Shown here: positions 53,111-60,999 of the stretch, one piece after another
How positions within the stretch are numbered: the first letter of the stretch is position 1
Layout of the letters: every line of letters starts with the position of its first letter
From: Abyssibacter sp036156195
GTDB lineage: Bacteria; Pseudomonadota; Gammaproteobacteria; Nevskiales; OUC007
Assembly (NCBI GenBank): GCA_036156195.1
Contig: JAYZUZ010000006.1
Span: 89,585 to 153,584 of the forward strand
Direction: 5' to 3'
Length of the DNA stretch: 64,000 bases
The notes under the pieces: generated by a model
What the model saw: only the letters and a program-made list of their open reading frames with translations
Database searches by the model: none
Told to the model about the DNA's origin: nothing
Program-made: the position numbers and the translations under genes

Positions 53111-53989
53111 TCACCAAAACTGCCACCATCTTTTATTCTCGCGACCATCTGATTCTTTTTTCGCTGCTTCTTCGGGGTGTGAAAAAGGATTGGAGGCAAC
53201 GATTAATGACAAATTAATTAGATTAAACAGTTTATCCGATAGCTCTTCATATTCTTTATGGGTTGCTGAATCATTGAATCCCATGTCATTCCATGACCCC
53301 ATTCCGCCAAAGACCCACGCACGCTGACTTGCGTTAAGGAGCTGATGGTATTTAGGTTCAGCATAACCTTCTGGAAATATCGTGTATTCTTTATCGCTTG
53401 AAGTAGGTGGCTCTTCGAGAGCCTTCAGTCCTCTATCAAAACACTCTCCGAAGTTGCCACAATTATTTTTATGTGCGAATTCACTAATATTTTGAAGAAT
53501 TTCTTTAAGCTGTTCTTTAACTTCAGTAGCTGGCGGCAAAGGTTGTTCAGGCTGATTCTTATTTCTTAAGATTCTTCCGTACTTCACATGCCAAATGTTT
53601 TGTTCTGGATCATCTCTATCGCCAACTTCCCAGCTAGCTTCCCAGAAATCTGATTTGCCAGACTTCACTGCTTCGATAAGCCAGCGCCCACCGCCACCAA
53701 CGAATCCAACTGACATGCGATCTGAAATTTCCTCTTTATTTGTCGAAATATATCGGACTCTGAGCTGAACCACCCCAGTTTCTTTAAGCTTTTTGAACCA
53801 GTCATTGGGGTCTTTGGCAAAGTCTCTTTCATGCCACTTCGTCCCCGAGTTTTGAAGATCTACAAATTTGACGAATTTACAGAATTTGAAAGTCGAGCTA
53901 TTCGGGAAATAATCCTCATTCAAGCGCCCATTTAGATACTCATTGCCATGAGCAGCTATTGAAAGTAATTGAGCAATTGTGCCTTGCAT
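53111..53989 (-). CDS. Cassette B protein, unknown function, 292 residues
   Basis: I do not recognise this protein. It is soluble, without signal or membrane helices, rich in Asn, Lys, Trp and Glu. Striking parts are FCKFVKFVDLQNSGTKWHERDF, a Gly-rich SVGFVGGGGRWLIEAV, GMGSWNDMGF and the terminal KRWWQFW. GC content and codon use are clearly lower than the surrounding genes, a sign of transfer. A GGAG ribosome-binding site lies seven bases before the ATG. The leader from the cassette boundary is only ~22 bases, and an attC half site follows the stop, so it is an integron gene cassette. Confidence 0.75.
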   Translation of the reverse strand: MQGTIAQLLSIAAHGNEYLNGRLNEDYFPNSSTFKFCKFVKFVDLQNSGTKWHERDFAKDPNDWFKKLKETGVVQLRVRYISTNKEEISDRMSVGFVGGGGRWLIEAVKSGKSDFWEASWEVGDRDDPEQNIWHVKYGRILRNKNQPEQPLPPATEVKEQLKEILQNISEFAHKNNCGNFGECFDRGLKALEEPPTSSDKEYTIFPEGYAEPKYHQLLNASQRAWVFGGMGSWNDMGFNDSATHKEYEELSDKLFNLINLSLIVASNPFSHPEEAAKKESDGRENKRWWQFW

Positions 53990-54005
53990 GAATTCTCCGT
54001 ATGAG

Positions 54006-54065
54006 GGCTAACGCTTGAGTTGTGCGGCCACGCGTAGCGTGGTCCGAACCAACGATTTGTTGGGC
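54006..54065 (-). other. attC recombination site (60 bp) of cassette A
   Basis: On the minus strand the element begins with R'' GCCCAAC (54065-54059) and ends with R' GTTAGCC (54012-54006). Between lie an L''-like AAATCGTTGGTTCGG, a central hairpin CCACGC-TAC-GCGTGG, and an L'-like CGCACAACTCAAGC. Length, CTCAAGCGTTAG end and imperfect dyad match the classical 59-base element. R'' is the exact complement of the GTTGGGC that opens cassette A, as expected if both came from one circular cassette. Confidence 0.88.
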
Positions 54066-54066
54066 A

Positions 54067-54399
54067 TCACAGCGCGGTACCGAGGAGCGCCGCGATTGGC
54101 GCGGCCACGCTACCCAAGAGCCAACGCGGCGACCGCACACATGCAGCGAATACTGCAGCTACGACAGCTAACAAACTGACGATGCCGCAAGTCAGTTGCG
54201 TGTAGCTATACCTAACAGCGGAGGAGTACTTTGCGCCGCCATGACCGACCATTGACTCTGTGCCAAAGCGATACTCTTCAATCGTGGAGGGATCAGCAAC
54301 GACTCCGACTAGCCACCACTCCTGAAATGACACAGACGCAAGCAGCAGAGCTCCAAGGGCAACTAGCGAAGCGCTTAGATAAAGGAGAACAAGCTTCAC
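54067..54399 (-). CDS. Cassette A membrane protein of unknown function
   Basis: The 110-residue protein (GTG start; a TTG three codons earlier coincides with the cassette boundary) has three predicted membrane helices: LVLLYLSASLVALGALLLASV, TCGIVSLLAVVAAVFAACV and LLGSVAAPIAALLGTAL. A polar loop of ~40 residues lies between helices 1 and 2. It is directly followed by a full attC and preceded by a cassette boundary, so it fills a ~397-bp cassette. Small membrane proteins of unknown role are common in cassettes. Confidence 0.7.
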   Translation of the reverse strand: MKLVLLYLSASLVALGALLLASVSFQEWWLVGVVADPSTIEEYRFGTESMVGHGGAKYSSAVRYSYTQLTCGIVSLLAVVAAVFAACVRSPRWLLGSVAAPIAALLGTAL

Positions 54400-54402
54400 G
54401 AT

Positions 54403-54445
54403 GCCCAACGCCTATTCGGCGTCATGATTGAATAATGCGTTATGC
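54403..54445 (-). other. Short attC-like site upstream of cassette A
   Basis: On the minus strand the element begins GCATAACGCATTATTC and ends GAATAGGCGTTGGGC; the two arms are imperfect inverted repeats around a 12-base centre. GTTGGGC is the R' heptamer at which cassette A begins. At 43 bp it is shorter than usual attC sites, so it may be deleted or belong to an atypical cassette. Confidence 0.6.
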
Positions 54446-54832
54446 CGTCACGACGCATAAAATTGGTTCTATTGCACATTATTTCAGTCACTTAGTTCGT
54501 ACACCGTGTTTATGCATCGCCCATCCCAGCCAAGCACCGCGCTGACGCTCCGGGCGTCCAATGGGTGAGCCTCTGCAGCAAATCTACACCAACATGCAGC
54601 GAGGCCGGCAGCCGAGGGTTATTGCCGCAATCCCGGTACGGGCATCGGTGCGGTACCGTCACTGGTTGTTCGTGAGTTCGGCGCGCGCGTGGATCATGCG
54701 ACCGATTCGCTGACACCGGCCCTTGCCACCGCGCCGGACACGCGATGCAATGCGGTTTTACGCGAGCCTGCCCCGCTGTTTGTTTGCCTGTGACGCGGTG
54801 CGGGGCGGTTGAATTCCAGGGGATAAGGTCAG
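54446..54832. other. Gene-free stretch beside the cassette array
   Basis: No gene is supported on either strand, and no integron integrase or attI is recognisable. The part next to the attC-like site is AT-richer (ATTGCACATTATTTCAG); the rest is high-GC like the chromosome. Several short frames are present, without a ribosome-binding site or similarity. Confidence 0.5.
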
Positions 54833-55261
54833 ATGTCGCCCGTTGAGATCACTGCAGAGTTGTACCGCCAGATTGCATTCAGCTCGTCGATTCTGGGCGG
54901 CTTTTCGCTGACATTTCTGAGCATTCTGATGACGCTCGTGGAGGCCCGAACGCGGGTGTTTTTGACCGCGATCGGGGCGTTGACCACTTCGGTCGTCTTG
55001 CTGTTGGTCACGACGCTGGGGGCCACCTATACATTGATTGTTGTCCAGCAGCTCGGTCTGACGTTTGATTTTGCGCAGTGGCCAACCGCGCTTTATCGAA
55101 CCAAGTGGATCACCGAGCTGGCGTTTGCATTCGGTGTGCTCTTGCTGGTCAGCGGCATCGGCTTGAGTGGCTATGCCAAGAGCCGCCTGCTCGGGCGCAT
55201 TACACTGATTCCGGCGTTGCTGGGCACGGTGCTGTTGCTGGTCATTTTTGTGGGCGGTTGA
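54833..55261 (+). CDS. Four-helix membrane protein of unknown function
   Basis: The 142-residue protein begins with a polar MSPVEITAELYRQIAFSSS and has four predicted helices (SILGGFSLTFLSILMTLV, VVLLLVTTLGATYTLIVV, LAFAFGVLLLVSGIGLSG, LIPALLGTVLLLVIFV). No family is recognised. AGGGGATAAGG lies upstream of the ATG. GC content matches the chromosome rather than the cassettes next to it. Confidence 0.7.
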   Translation: MSPVEITAELYRQIAFSSSILGGFSLTFLSILMTLVEARTRVFLTAIGALTTSVVLLLVTTLGATYTLIVVQQLGLTFDFAQWPTALYRTKWITELAFAFGVLLLVSGIGLSGYAKSRLLGRITLIPALLGTVLLLVIFVGG

Positions 55262-55362
55262 ACACGCATGGGCATGCGAGCCGATCATCACGCGCCGAGC
55301 ACCTGGCTGGGCGCTCCCCCACCGTCTGGCCAGGCCAGGCTCTTCATGAGTGACTGCACAGC

Positions 55363-55800
55363 ATGCTGATCCGAAGCTTCCAACCCAGTGACGAGCCCGC
55401 CGTCATCGCGCTATGGCAGGCCTGTGACCTCGTCCGGCCGTGGAACAATCCGCAGCTCGATATCCGGCGCAAGCTTGCAGTCCAGCCGGCGATGTTCCTG
55501 GTGGCCGAAGCAGATCAGCGGGTGATGGGCACGGTCATGGCGGGCTATGAGGGTCACCGGGGGTGGATTAATTATCTGGCGGTCTCCCCCACTGAGCGCC
55601 TGCAAGGTGTGGGTCGCCAGCTCATGCAAGCGGCAGAGTCAGCGCTCAAGGCAGCCGGTTGCCCAAAAATCAATCTGCAGGTTCGTGACGGCAATGATGC
55701 GGTCTTGGCGTTTTATGAGCGACTGGGCTACGGCGTTGACCCTGTTGTGAGTTTGGGCAAACGGCTCGTGGCGGATGATTCGCGCACTACGGATGTCTGA
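55363..55800 (+). CDS. ypeA: YpeA-like GNAT acetyltransferase
   Basis: This 145-residue GNAT protein matches E. coli YpeA closely: IRSFQPSDEPAVIALWQACDL, VRPWNNPQLDI, LFLVAE-type FLVAEADQ, GTVMAGYEGHRGWINYLAVSP, the CoA loop RLQGVGRQLM and the end YERLGYGVDPVVSLGKRL. The substrate is not established. It sits in the plus-strand group between the cassette array and fliR. Confidence 0.88.
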   Translation: MLIRSFQPSDEPAVIALWQACDLVRPWNNPQLDIRRKLAVQPAMFLVAEADQRVMGTVMAGYEGHRGWINYLAVSPTERLQGVGRQLMQAAESALKAAGCPKINLQVRDGNDAVLAFYERLGYGVDPVVSLGKRLVADDSRTTDV

Positions 55801-55934
55801 CGCTGCAAACGGGTATTGCTCCAACCGCCTGGGCGTTTGTGGGCGACCGTCCACGTCATCTGATCTGCGTACGGCACCATTTCGATTTCAGCCGGCTTGC
55901 CTGGAGTCGGGTTTGACCAGCACGAAGGACCCAC

Positions 55935-56561
55935 ATGCGTGAGCAAGGGCGAATCACCCATTGGAATGATGCCAAGGGCTATGGATTCATCACGCCATCG
56001 GCCGGAGGCGAGCGCTTGTTCGTCCACATCAGTGCCTGGCCTCACAAGGGGCAGCGCCCCGCCGAGCAGGACGCGGTGTCCTTTATTCGAGGAAAAGACT
56101 CCCGTGGCCGCGCACGCGCAGAATCACTGCGGTGTGCGCGGGCTACGACCGTGCGACCGAGGCGCTCGACGAACAAGATCGGCCGCGCTTCTTTGACGGC
56201 GGTAGCACTTTACGCAGCCGGGCTCGTCGGGGGGATCACGACAGGCCGTCTTCCCCTCTGGATATTGGCGGTGAGCGTGATAGCGAGTGTGGTGGCTTAT
56301 GTCGCCTATGGCCTCGATCAGGCTGCGGCGCGTCGCGGGGCCTGGCGCACTCCTGAACGCAGGCTGCATGGGCTGGCGCTCGTCGGCGGCTGGCCGGGCG
56401 CGCTCCTGGCACAACAACACTTACGCCACAAGACCGCCAAGCCGGCGTTTCAGCGTGTGTTCTGGTGCACAGTGCTCATCCACTGTGCGGCGCTTGCGTG
56501 GCTGGCGACGCCCGATGGCGCAGCTACGCTGCGCCAGCTCATCGCATCCGTCGTCTCATGA
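55935..56561 (+). CDS. Cold-shock domain / DUF1294 membrane protein
   Basis: The 208-residue protein joins an N-terminal cold-shock nucleic-acid binding domain (residues ~3-66, GRITHWNDAKGYGFI and RLFVHISAW) to a C-terminal DUF1294 membrane domain with three to four helices (ALYAAGLVGGITTG, WILAVSVIASVVAYVAYG, FWCTVLIHCAALAWLA) and RTPERRLHGLALVGGWPGAL. This fusion is widespread in proteobacteria; the role is unknown. Confidence 0.9.
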   Translation: MREQGRITHWNDAKGYGFITPSAGGERLFVHISAWPHKGQRPAEQDAVSFIRGKDSRGRARAESLRCARATTVRPRRSTNKIGRASLTAVALYAAGLVGGITTGRLPLWILAVSVIASVVAYVAYGLDQAAARRGAWRTPERRLHGLALVGGWPGALLAQQHLRHKTAKPAFQRVFWCTVLIHCAALAWLATPDGAATLRQLIASVVS

Positions 56562-56723
56562 TTGTTAGATGCTGAATTTCCTGCCTGATCCGCCCGGTTC
56601 AGCAAGCTAGGAGGCGGTGCCCACCAAGCGGTGATGCTGGGATCTACGACCTCGCAAATCAGTGCAGCATCAGAAGCCATCTGCGACCATAGCGAAGCCT
56701 CACATCCCGCCGCCTAAGACCTC

Positions 56724-57137
56724 ATGAGCCACCTGTCGAAAGTCCTGGTATTCAAGATCGTTGCGACGATTGTGGTCTGGTGCATTCCGCTGGTGTTGTT
56801 CCCGGCGTCGGTGTTGACGTTGGTCGGGTTTCCGGAACAGTCCAGTTACATGTTTGTCCGCATGCTCGGCTGGGCGTATCTGGCGCTTTGCGTGGGCTAC
56901 TACTTTGGGTTGCGCGCGTCGCTGGAGGGCCGGCGAATGATGGGGCCGATCTGGATGGGGCTGGTCAGCAACGGGGGCGCCTGCGTGTATCTGCTGTATT
57001 ACGGCGCAACCGGCGCCTGGGCGCATTGGGGAGGCTTTGTCCAGTTTATTGGCTGGGGGTCGGTCGTCGCCACAGCGCTGATTACCGCCGGTCTCTTTCG
57101 GTTTGGCGTACAGGGCCACGAACCCATTGCAAGCTGA
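56724..57137 (+). CDS. Four-helix membrane protein of unknown function
   Basis: The 137-residue protein has four predicted membrane helices (IVATIVVWCIPLVLFP, MLGWAYLALCVGYYFGL, GPIWMGLVSNGGACVYLLYYG, GWGSVVATALITAGLF). It is not assigned to a family with confidence. Another small membrane protein gene and a methionine aminopeptidase gene follow closely on the same strand, probably in one transcript. Confidence 0.7.
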   Translation: MSHLSKVLVFKIVATIVVWCIPLVLFPASVLTLVGFPEQSSYMFVRMLGWAYLALCVGYYFGLRASLEGRRMMGPIWMGLVSNGGACVYLLYYGATGAWAHWGGFVQFIGWGSVVATALITAGLFRFGVQGHEPIAS

Positions 57138-57183
57138 CCCCCGCCGAATTCCCCGCGGCCGGCATCCACAAGGAAAATGCCCC

Positions 57184-57543
57184 ATGACTCCTCTACGCGG
57201 CCTACTCGTCATCTCAACGCTGGCCATCTACGGCTTCACGATTGCGGCGAGCCTGTCGCAGGGGCTGTTCTGGCCGGCCATTGCCGTTCACGACTTGATG
57301 GCGCTGGGCTGGCGTGCCCAGTTCGACGTTGATTTCATCGTCCACCTGCTGTTGCTGGCGACCTGGGTGGTCTGGCGGGAAGGCGCCGATGGCCGCGCCT
57401 ACCTGTTCGGGTTTTTAAGCGTGGTCATGGGCGGGATGTTCAGCTTTCCCTATTTGCTGCACGCCACCTACAAGGCCCACGGAGAGCCTCGGGCATTGCT
57501 GCTGGGCGTACATGCCCCCGCCCCCGCGAGGGTCCAGGCATGA
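57184..57543 (+). CDS. Small membrane protein of unknown function
   Basis: The 119-residue protein has three predicted helices and a conserved-looking core FDVDFIVHLLLLATWVVWREG, similar in style to DUF2834-like proteins. The ATG lies 12 bases after an AAGGAAAATG purine stretch; the frame is open 27 codons upstream into the preceding gene. Its TGA overlaps the start of the aminopeptidase gene (ATGA). Confidence 0.7.
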   Translation: MTPLRGLLVISTLAIYGFTIAASLSQGLFWPAIAVHDLMALGWRAQFDVDFIVHLLLLATWVVWREGADGRAYLFGFLSVVMGGMFSFPYLLHATYKAHGEPRALLLGVHAPAPARVQA

Positions 57544-58298
57544 CGGTACAAGGCGAAGCAGATGTCGAGGGCATTCTCCGGGCGGGGCGCGTAGTGGCGC
57601 GTGTGCGCGACGCCATGCTCGATGCCATCGAACCGGGGATGACGACGGCCGAGCTGGACCGGCTGGGCGCCGAGTTGCTGGACGGGTTCGGCGCATTGTC
57701 GGCGCCGCGCGTGATGTACAACTTTCCGGGTGCGACCTGCATTAGCGTGAACGAAGAAGCCGCCCACGGCGTACCGGGCCCCCGCGTGATCGAGGCCGGC
57801 GATCTGGTCAATGTCGATGTCTCTGCGGAGGTCGCCGGCTACTACGCCGATACGGGCGCCTCGATGGTGGTGCCACCCGGTTCGGAGGCCAACAAGCAGC
57901 TTTGCTGGGCCACCCGCCAGGCACTGAAGCGTGCGCTGGCCCAGGTGCGCAGTGGCGCACCGATCAACGGCATCGGCCGTGCGGTGGAGAAGACCGCAAA
58001 GTCACATGGCTTCAAGGTCATCCGGAATCTGGGCGGCCATGGCATCGGCCGTAGCCTGCACGAGGAGCCCGACGGCATCGTCAGCTATTTTGATCGTCGT
58101 GACCGGCGCCGACTCAAGCGTGGGCAGGTGTTGGCCATTGAGCCTTTTCTGTCGACGCTGAGCACGGTCGTGGACGAAATGGATGACGGCTGGACCCTGG
58201 TGGGTGACCCCGCCAGCCGGTCGGCGCAGTACGAGCACACGATTATTGTCACGGATGGCGCCCCCATTATCGCGACGCTCTCCGAAACCGCCGCCTAG
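57540..58298 (+). CDS. map: Methionine aminopeptidase, type I
   Basis: The enzyme removes the initiator methionine from nascent proteins. The 252-residue protein has the metal-ligand aspartates in VNVDVSAEVAGYYADTG, the histidine in GGHGIGRSLHEEP and the glutamates in LAIEPFL and QYEHTIIV. The substrate-side GVPGP is also present. It lies far from rpsB, so it is probably an additional copy rather than the housekeeping gene. It is translationally coupled to the preceding membrane protein gene. Confidence 0.92.
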   Translation: MTVQGEADVEGILRAGRVVARVRDAMLDAIEPGMTTAELDRLGAELLDGFGALSAPRVMYNFPGATCISVNEEAAHGVPGPRVIEAGDLVNVDVSAEVAGYYADTGASMVVPPGSEANKQLCWATRQALKRALAQVRSGAPINGIGRAVEKTAKSHGFKVIRNLGGHGIGRSLHEEPDGIVSYFDRRDRRRLKRGQVLAIEPFLSTLSTVVDEMDDGWTLVGDPASRSAQYEHTIIVTDGAPIIATLSETAA

Positions 58299-58340
58299 GC
58301 CCCTGCCGCACGGCCGGGTCTGTAACCACCAGGAGCGCCC

Positions 58341-58721
58341 ATGCCGCAATCATTCACGCCCGGTAAGAACATCGCGATGAAGGTCCCGCCGCATGAGTTT
58401 GATCAAACCGTGGCGTTTTATCGGGATGTGCTCGGCTTTGAGCAGCTGTCGGCCGAACGCGGCAACCCGTCACCGCGATTCGCCTTTGGCGACAAGGTGT
58501 TGTGGATTGACGCGGTGCCCGGCTGCACCCAGGCCGAGATCTGGCTCGAAGTCACCACACCCAACCCGGCTGCAGCAGCGGCCGCGCTTGCACAGGCCGG
58601 TGTGCAGCGCTGTGATGCGGTCGAACCCCTGCCCCCGGGCTTCAACGGCTACTGGATCACCAGCCCCTGCAACATCGTGCACCTGGTCAGCGGCACACCA
58701 GACGCGGCGGAGAGCAGCTAA
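58341..58721 (+). CDS. VOC (glyoxalase/bleomycin resistance) superfamily protein
   Basis: The 126-residue protein has the paired beta-alpha-beta-beta-beta fold of the vicinal oxygen chelate family: NIAMKVPPHEFDQTVAFYRDVLGFE, EIWLEVTTPNPAAAAAALAQAG and the terminal NGYWITSPCNIVHLVSG. A typical metal site is only partly visible, so catalysis is uncertain. GGAG lies before the ATG. Its stop is three bases from the convergent fliR stop. Confidence 0.85.
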   Translation: MPQSFTPGKNIAMKVPPHEFDQTVAFYRDVLGFEQLSAERGNPSPRFAFGDKVLWIDAVPGCTQAEIWLEVTTPNPAAAAAALAQAGVQRCDAVEPLPPGFNGYWITSPCNIVHLVSGTPDAAESS

Positions 58722-58724
58722 GCG

Positions 58725-59510
58725 CTAACGCGTGTAAATCGCCCCGATCGAGGCCATGGCCTGGTCCAGCCAGTAATCGAGCACCTGCTGCAAGGCAGGT
58801 AGCGCAACGTACATGGCCAGCAGCCCGAAGATAAGCGCTGCGGGCAGGCCCACCGACAACACGTTCAGCGCCGGTGCCGAGCGGCTCATGACACCGAATG
58901 CAAAGTTGATCAGCAGCAGCGCGCACATCGCCGGCAATGCCACCTGAATGGCCCCGATGAACATCGCCGTGCCCCATTGGGCCAGCGCCAGATGGGCATC
59001 GGGCAGCCAGCTAACCAGCACGCCGGGTGGCCAGCCAAAGCTCTGGGCGGCCAGCATGATGAGCTGCACATGACCATCCAGCGTCAGGAATAACAGCGTC
59101 GCCACAATGCTGAAGAATTGGCCCAGCACCGGGGTTTGGGCACCGCGCAGCGGGTCGGTCATCTGCGCAAAACCCAGGCCCATGCCCAGTGCGATGAGCT
59201 GGCCGCCAAACGAGATGGCCTCGAAGACCAGCTGCAGCAAAAACCCCATACCGGCACCGATGAGAAGCTCCTGGGCGATGGCTGCCAGCCAGGGGATGGT
59301 GAGCATGGGCGGGGGTTCTGGCGTCGGCACCATCGGCAGAATCACCAGTGTGGTGGCCATGGCCGCGATGAGCCGCACACGGGGCGAGACCACACGGGTC
59401 CCGATAATCGGCGCCACGGCGAACAGGGCGCCAATCCGCAGAAACGGCCAGAAGAACGACGCGATCCAGACCTCGATCTGCTCGGCCGGAATCGCCCCGC
59501 CGAAGATCAC
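58725..59510 (-). CDS. fliR: Flagellar export apparatus protein FliR
   Basis: FliR is part of the export gate core with FliP and FliQ. The 261-residue protein has six to seven membrane helices, with RIGALFAVAPIIGTRVVSPRVR near the N-terminus and ALPAMCALLLINFAFGVMSRSAP in the C-terminal half. It starts with GTG overlapping the fliQ stop. It is the last gene of the fliL-to-fliR run; flhB, normally next, lies 7 kb away. Confidence 0.96.
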   Translation of the reverse strand: MIFGGAIPAEQIEVWIASFFWPFLRIGALFAVAPIIGTRVVSPRVRLIAAMATTLVILPMVPTPEPPPMLTIPWLAAIAQELLIGAGMGFLLQLVFEAISFGGQLIALGMGLGFAQMTDPLRGAQTPVLGQFFSIVATLLFLTLDGHVQLIMLAAQSFGWPPGVLVSWLPDAHLALAQWGTAMFIGAIQVALPAMCALLLINFAFGVMSRSAPALNVLSVGLPAALIFGLLAMYVALPALQQVLDYWLDQAMASIGAIYTR

Positions 59511-59785
59511 TGGATCAGGCCCAGCATCACCGGAATACTGGTGTACAACTCAGTGGTGAAGTCCATGAGCATGCTCAGCAGCCAGGGGCCGGTGAGGCCC
59601 AGCGCCGCCGCCATGGCAAACAGCTTGGGGATAAAGCTCAGCGTCATTTCGTTGATCTGCGTAGCCGCCTGGAACATACCGACGGCCAAGCCCACAACCA
59701 GCGCGGTAACCAGCAGCGGCGCGGCCAGCAAAAAGGTCAGATACAGGGCGTCCTGACCTTCTGCCAACACCATCTCCGGCGTCAT
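59507..59785 (-). CDS. fliQ: Flagellar export apparatus protein FliQ
   Basis: FliQ is the small two-helix subunit of the export gate. The 92-residue protein has the conserved GMFQAATQINEMTLSFIPK segment between its helices and ends in MLGLIQ. It overlaps fliP upstream and fliR downstream by four bases each, indicating tight translational coupling. Confidence 0.97.
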   Translation of the reverse strand: MTPEMVLAEGQDALYLTFLLAAPLLVTALVVGLAVGMFQAATQINEMTLSFIPKLFAMAAALGLTGPWLLSMLMDFTTELYTSIPVMLGLIQ

Positions 59786-60528
59786 ATCGCAAAGCTCCCG
59801 GCCAAGGTACCCAGCACCAGGGTCCAGCCGTCCACCAGCACGAACAGCATGACCTTGAACGGCAGCGAGATCAGCATGGGCGACAGCATCATCATGCCCA
59901 TGGACATCAGCACGCTGGCCACCACCAGGTCGATGACGACGAAGGGGATGAAGATGAAAAATCCAATCTGAAAGGCCGTGGTCAGCTCGCTGGTGATGAA
60001 CGCGGCTGCCAGCACCGAGAACGCCACATCTTCGGGATTCTCCGGCAGCGCTTCGTCGCGCATGCTGGCAAACATGGCCAGGTGATTCTCACGCGTGTTG
60101 GCCAGCATGAACTGCCGGATCGGGCCGGCGGCCTGCTCCAGTGCCAGCTCGCCTTCCATCGTCTCGTCGAAGTACGGCTGCACGGCGGTTTCGTAGATCT
60201 CGCTGCCCACGGGCGCCATGACGAACAGCGTCATGAACAGCGCCAGGCCGAGCAAGATCTGGTTGGAGGGTGTAGCACCGGTGCCCAGCGCCTGACGCAG
60301 CAACGCCAGAACAACAATGATCCGGGTAAAGGCGGTCATCGACAGCAGAATCGCCGGCAGGACGGTAATGGCCGTCATCAGCGCCAGCACCTGGATCGAC
60401 AGGCTGTAGGCCTGGCTACCGTCTTCGCCGGTTTCCAGCGTGATGGCCGGCAGCCCGGCGGCCCAGCTGGTGCCGATGGGCAGCAGCCACAGGGCCGCGA
60501 GCGGCAGGATACGAATCAAAGCATTCAT
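59782..60528 (-). CDS. fliP: Flagellar export apparatus protein FliP
   Basis: FliP forms the pore of the export gate. The 248-residue protein has a cleavable signal peptide (LIRILPLAALWLLPIGTSWA), then helices with MTAFTRIIVVLALLRQALGTG, a periplasmic loop, and PFVVIDLVVASVLMSMGMMM, all FliP signatures. It overlaps fliO and fliQ. Confidence 0.97.
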   Translation of the reverse strand: MNALIRILPLAALWLLPIGTSWAAGLPAITLETGEDGSQAYSLSIQVLALMTAITVLPAILLSMTAFTRIIVVLALLRQALGTGATPSNQILLGLALFMTLFVMAPVGSEIYETAVQPYFDETMEGELALEQAAGPIRQFMLANTRENHLAMFASMRDEALPENPEDVAFSVLAAAFITSELTTAFQIGFFIFIPFVVIDLVVASVLMSMGMMMLSPMLISLPFKVMLFVLVDGWTLVLGTLAGSFAI

Positions 60529-60995
60529 TTTGAGCGGCCCAGCGATCGCTCGAGGATCGCCATAAAGGACGGTGCGGCTGCCGGGGCTGCGGTCTCGCTG
60601 CTGGTTGCGATGGACAATCCACCTTCAACCGTATCCAGGTGCCGCACTTGGCCGGGTGCCACGCCCAGCACGTAGTCGCGGCCACCGGCAGAGACGACCA
60701 CCACCCGCTCGCGCTGGCCCACGGCCACGCTGTCGCGGACCTGAAGCAGCCCGCCGCGGCGCAAATTGCCGCCGGACACCCGGCGCATGATCCACAACAC
60801 CCCCACGGCCAGAGCCAGTACCAGCACCAGCGCAGCGCCCAGCGTGCCCACCTGTGGCTTGGGAACCGCACTGCCGATTTCGGGCCGGGCCGGCGTGGTG
60901 GTGGCCGTGGTCTGCGCAGCCGTAGTCACCGGACTTGCAGGCGCGGCAGCACCCACCACCGTCGCAGCGGTGGCCATGTTGAGGGTGAGTTGCAC
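60525..60995 (-). CDS. fliO: Flagellar protein FliO
   Basis: FliO stabilises FliP during assembly of the export gate. The 156-residue protein has a Thr/Ala-rich N-terminus, one membrane helix (GAALVLVLALAVGVLWIM) and a cytoplasmic domain with LLQVRDSVAVGQRERVVVVSAGGRDYVLGVAPG. It starts with GTG. It lies between fliN and fliP. Confidence 0.93.
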   Translation of the reverse strand: MQLTLNMATAATVVGAAAPASPVTTAAQTTATTTPARPEIGSAVPKPQVGTLGAALVLVLALAVGVLWIMRRVSGGNLRRGGLLQVRDSVAVGQRERVVVVSAGGRDYVLGVAPGQVRHLDTVEGGLSIATSSETAAPAAAPSFMAILERSLGRSK

Positions 60996-60999
60996 GGGC

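Noticed and set aside
54446..54832. Integron integrase or attI next to the cassettes
   Set aside because: No frame with tyrosine-recombinase motifs is visible on either strand in this stretch or elsewhere in the window.
54758..55291. 177-codon minus-strand frame
   Set aside because: It is the complement of the plus-strand four-helix membrane protein gene, which has a ribosome-binding site and a credible hydrophobic pattern; the minus-strand product is Gln/Arg-rich noise.
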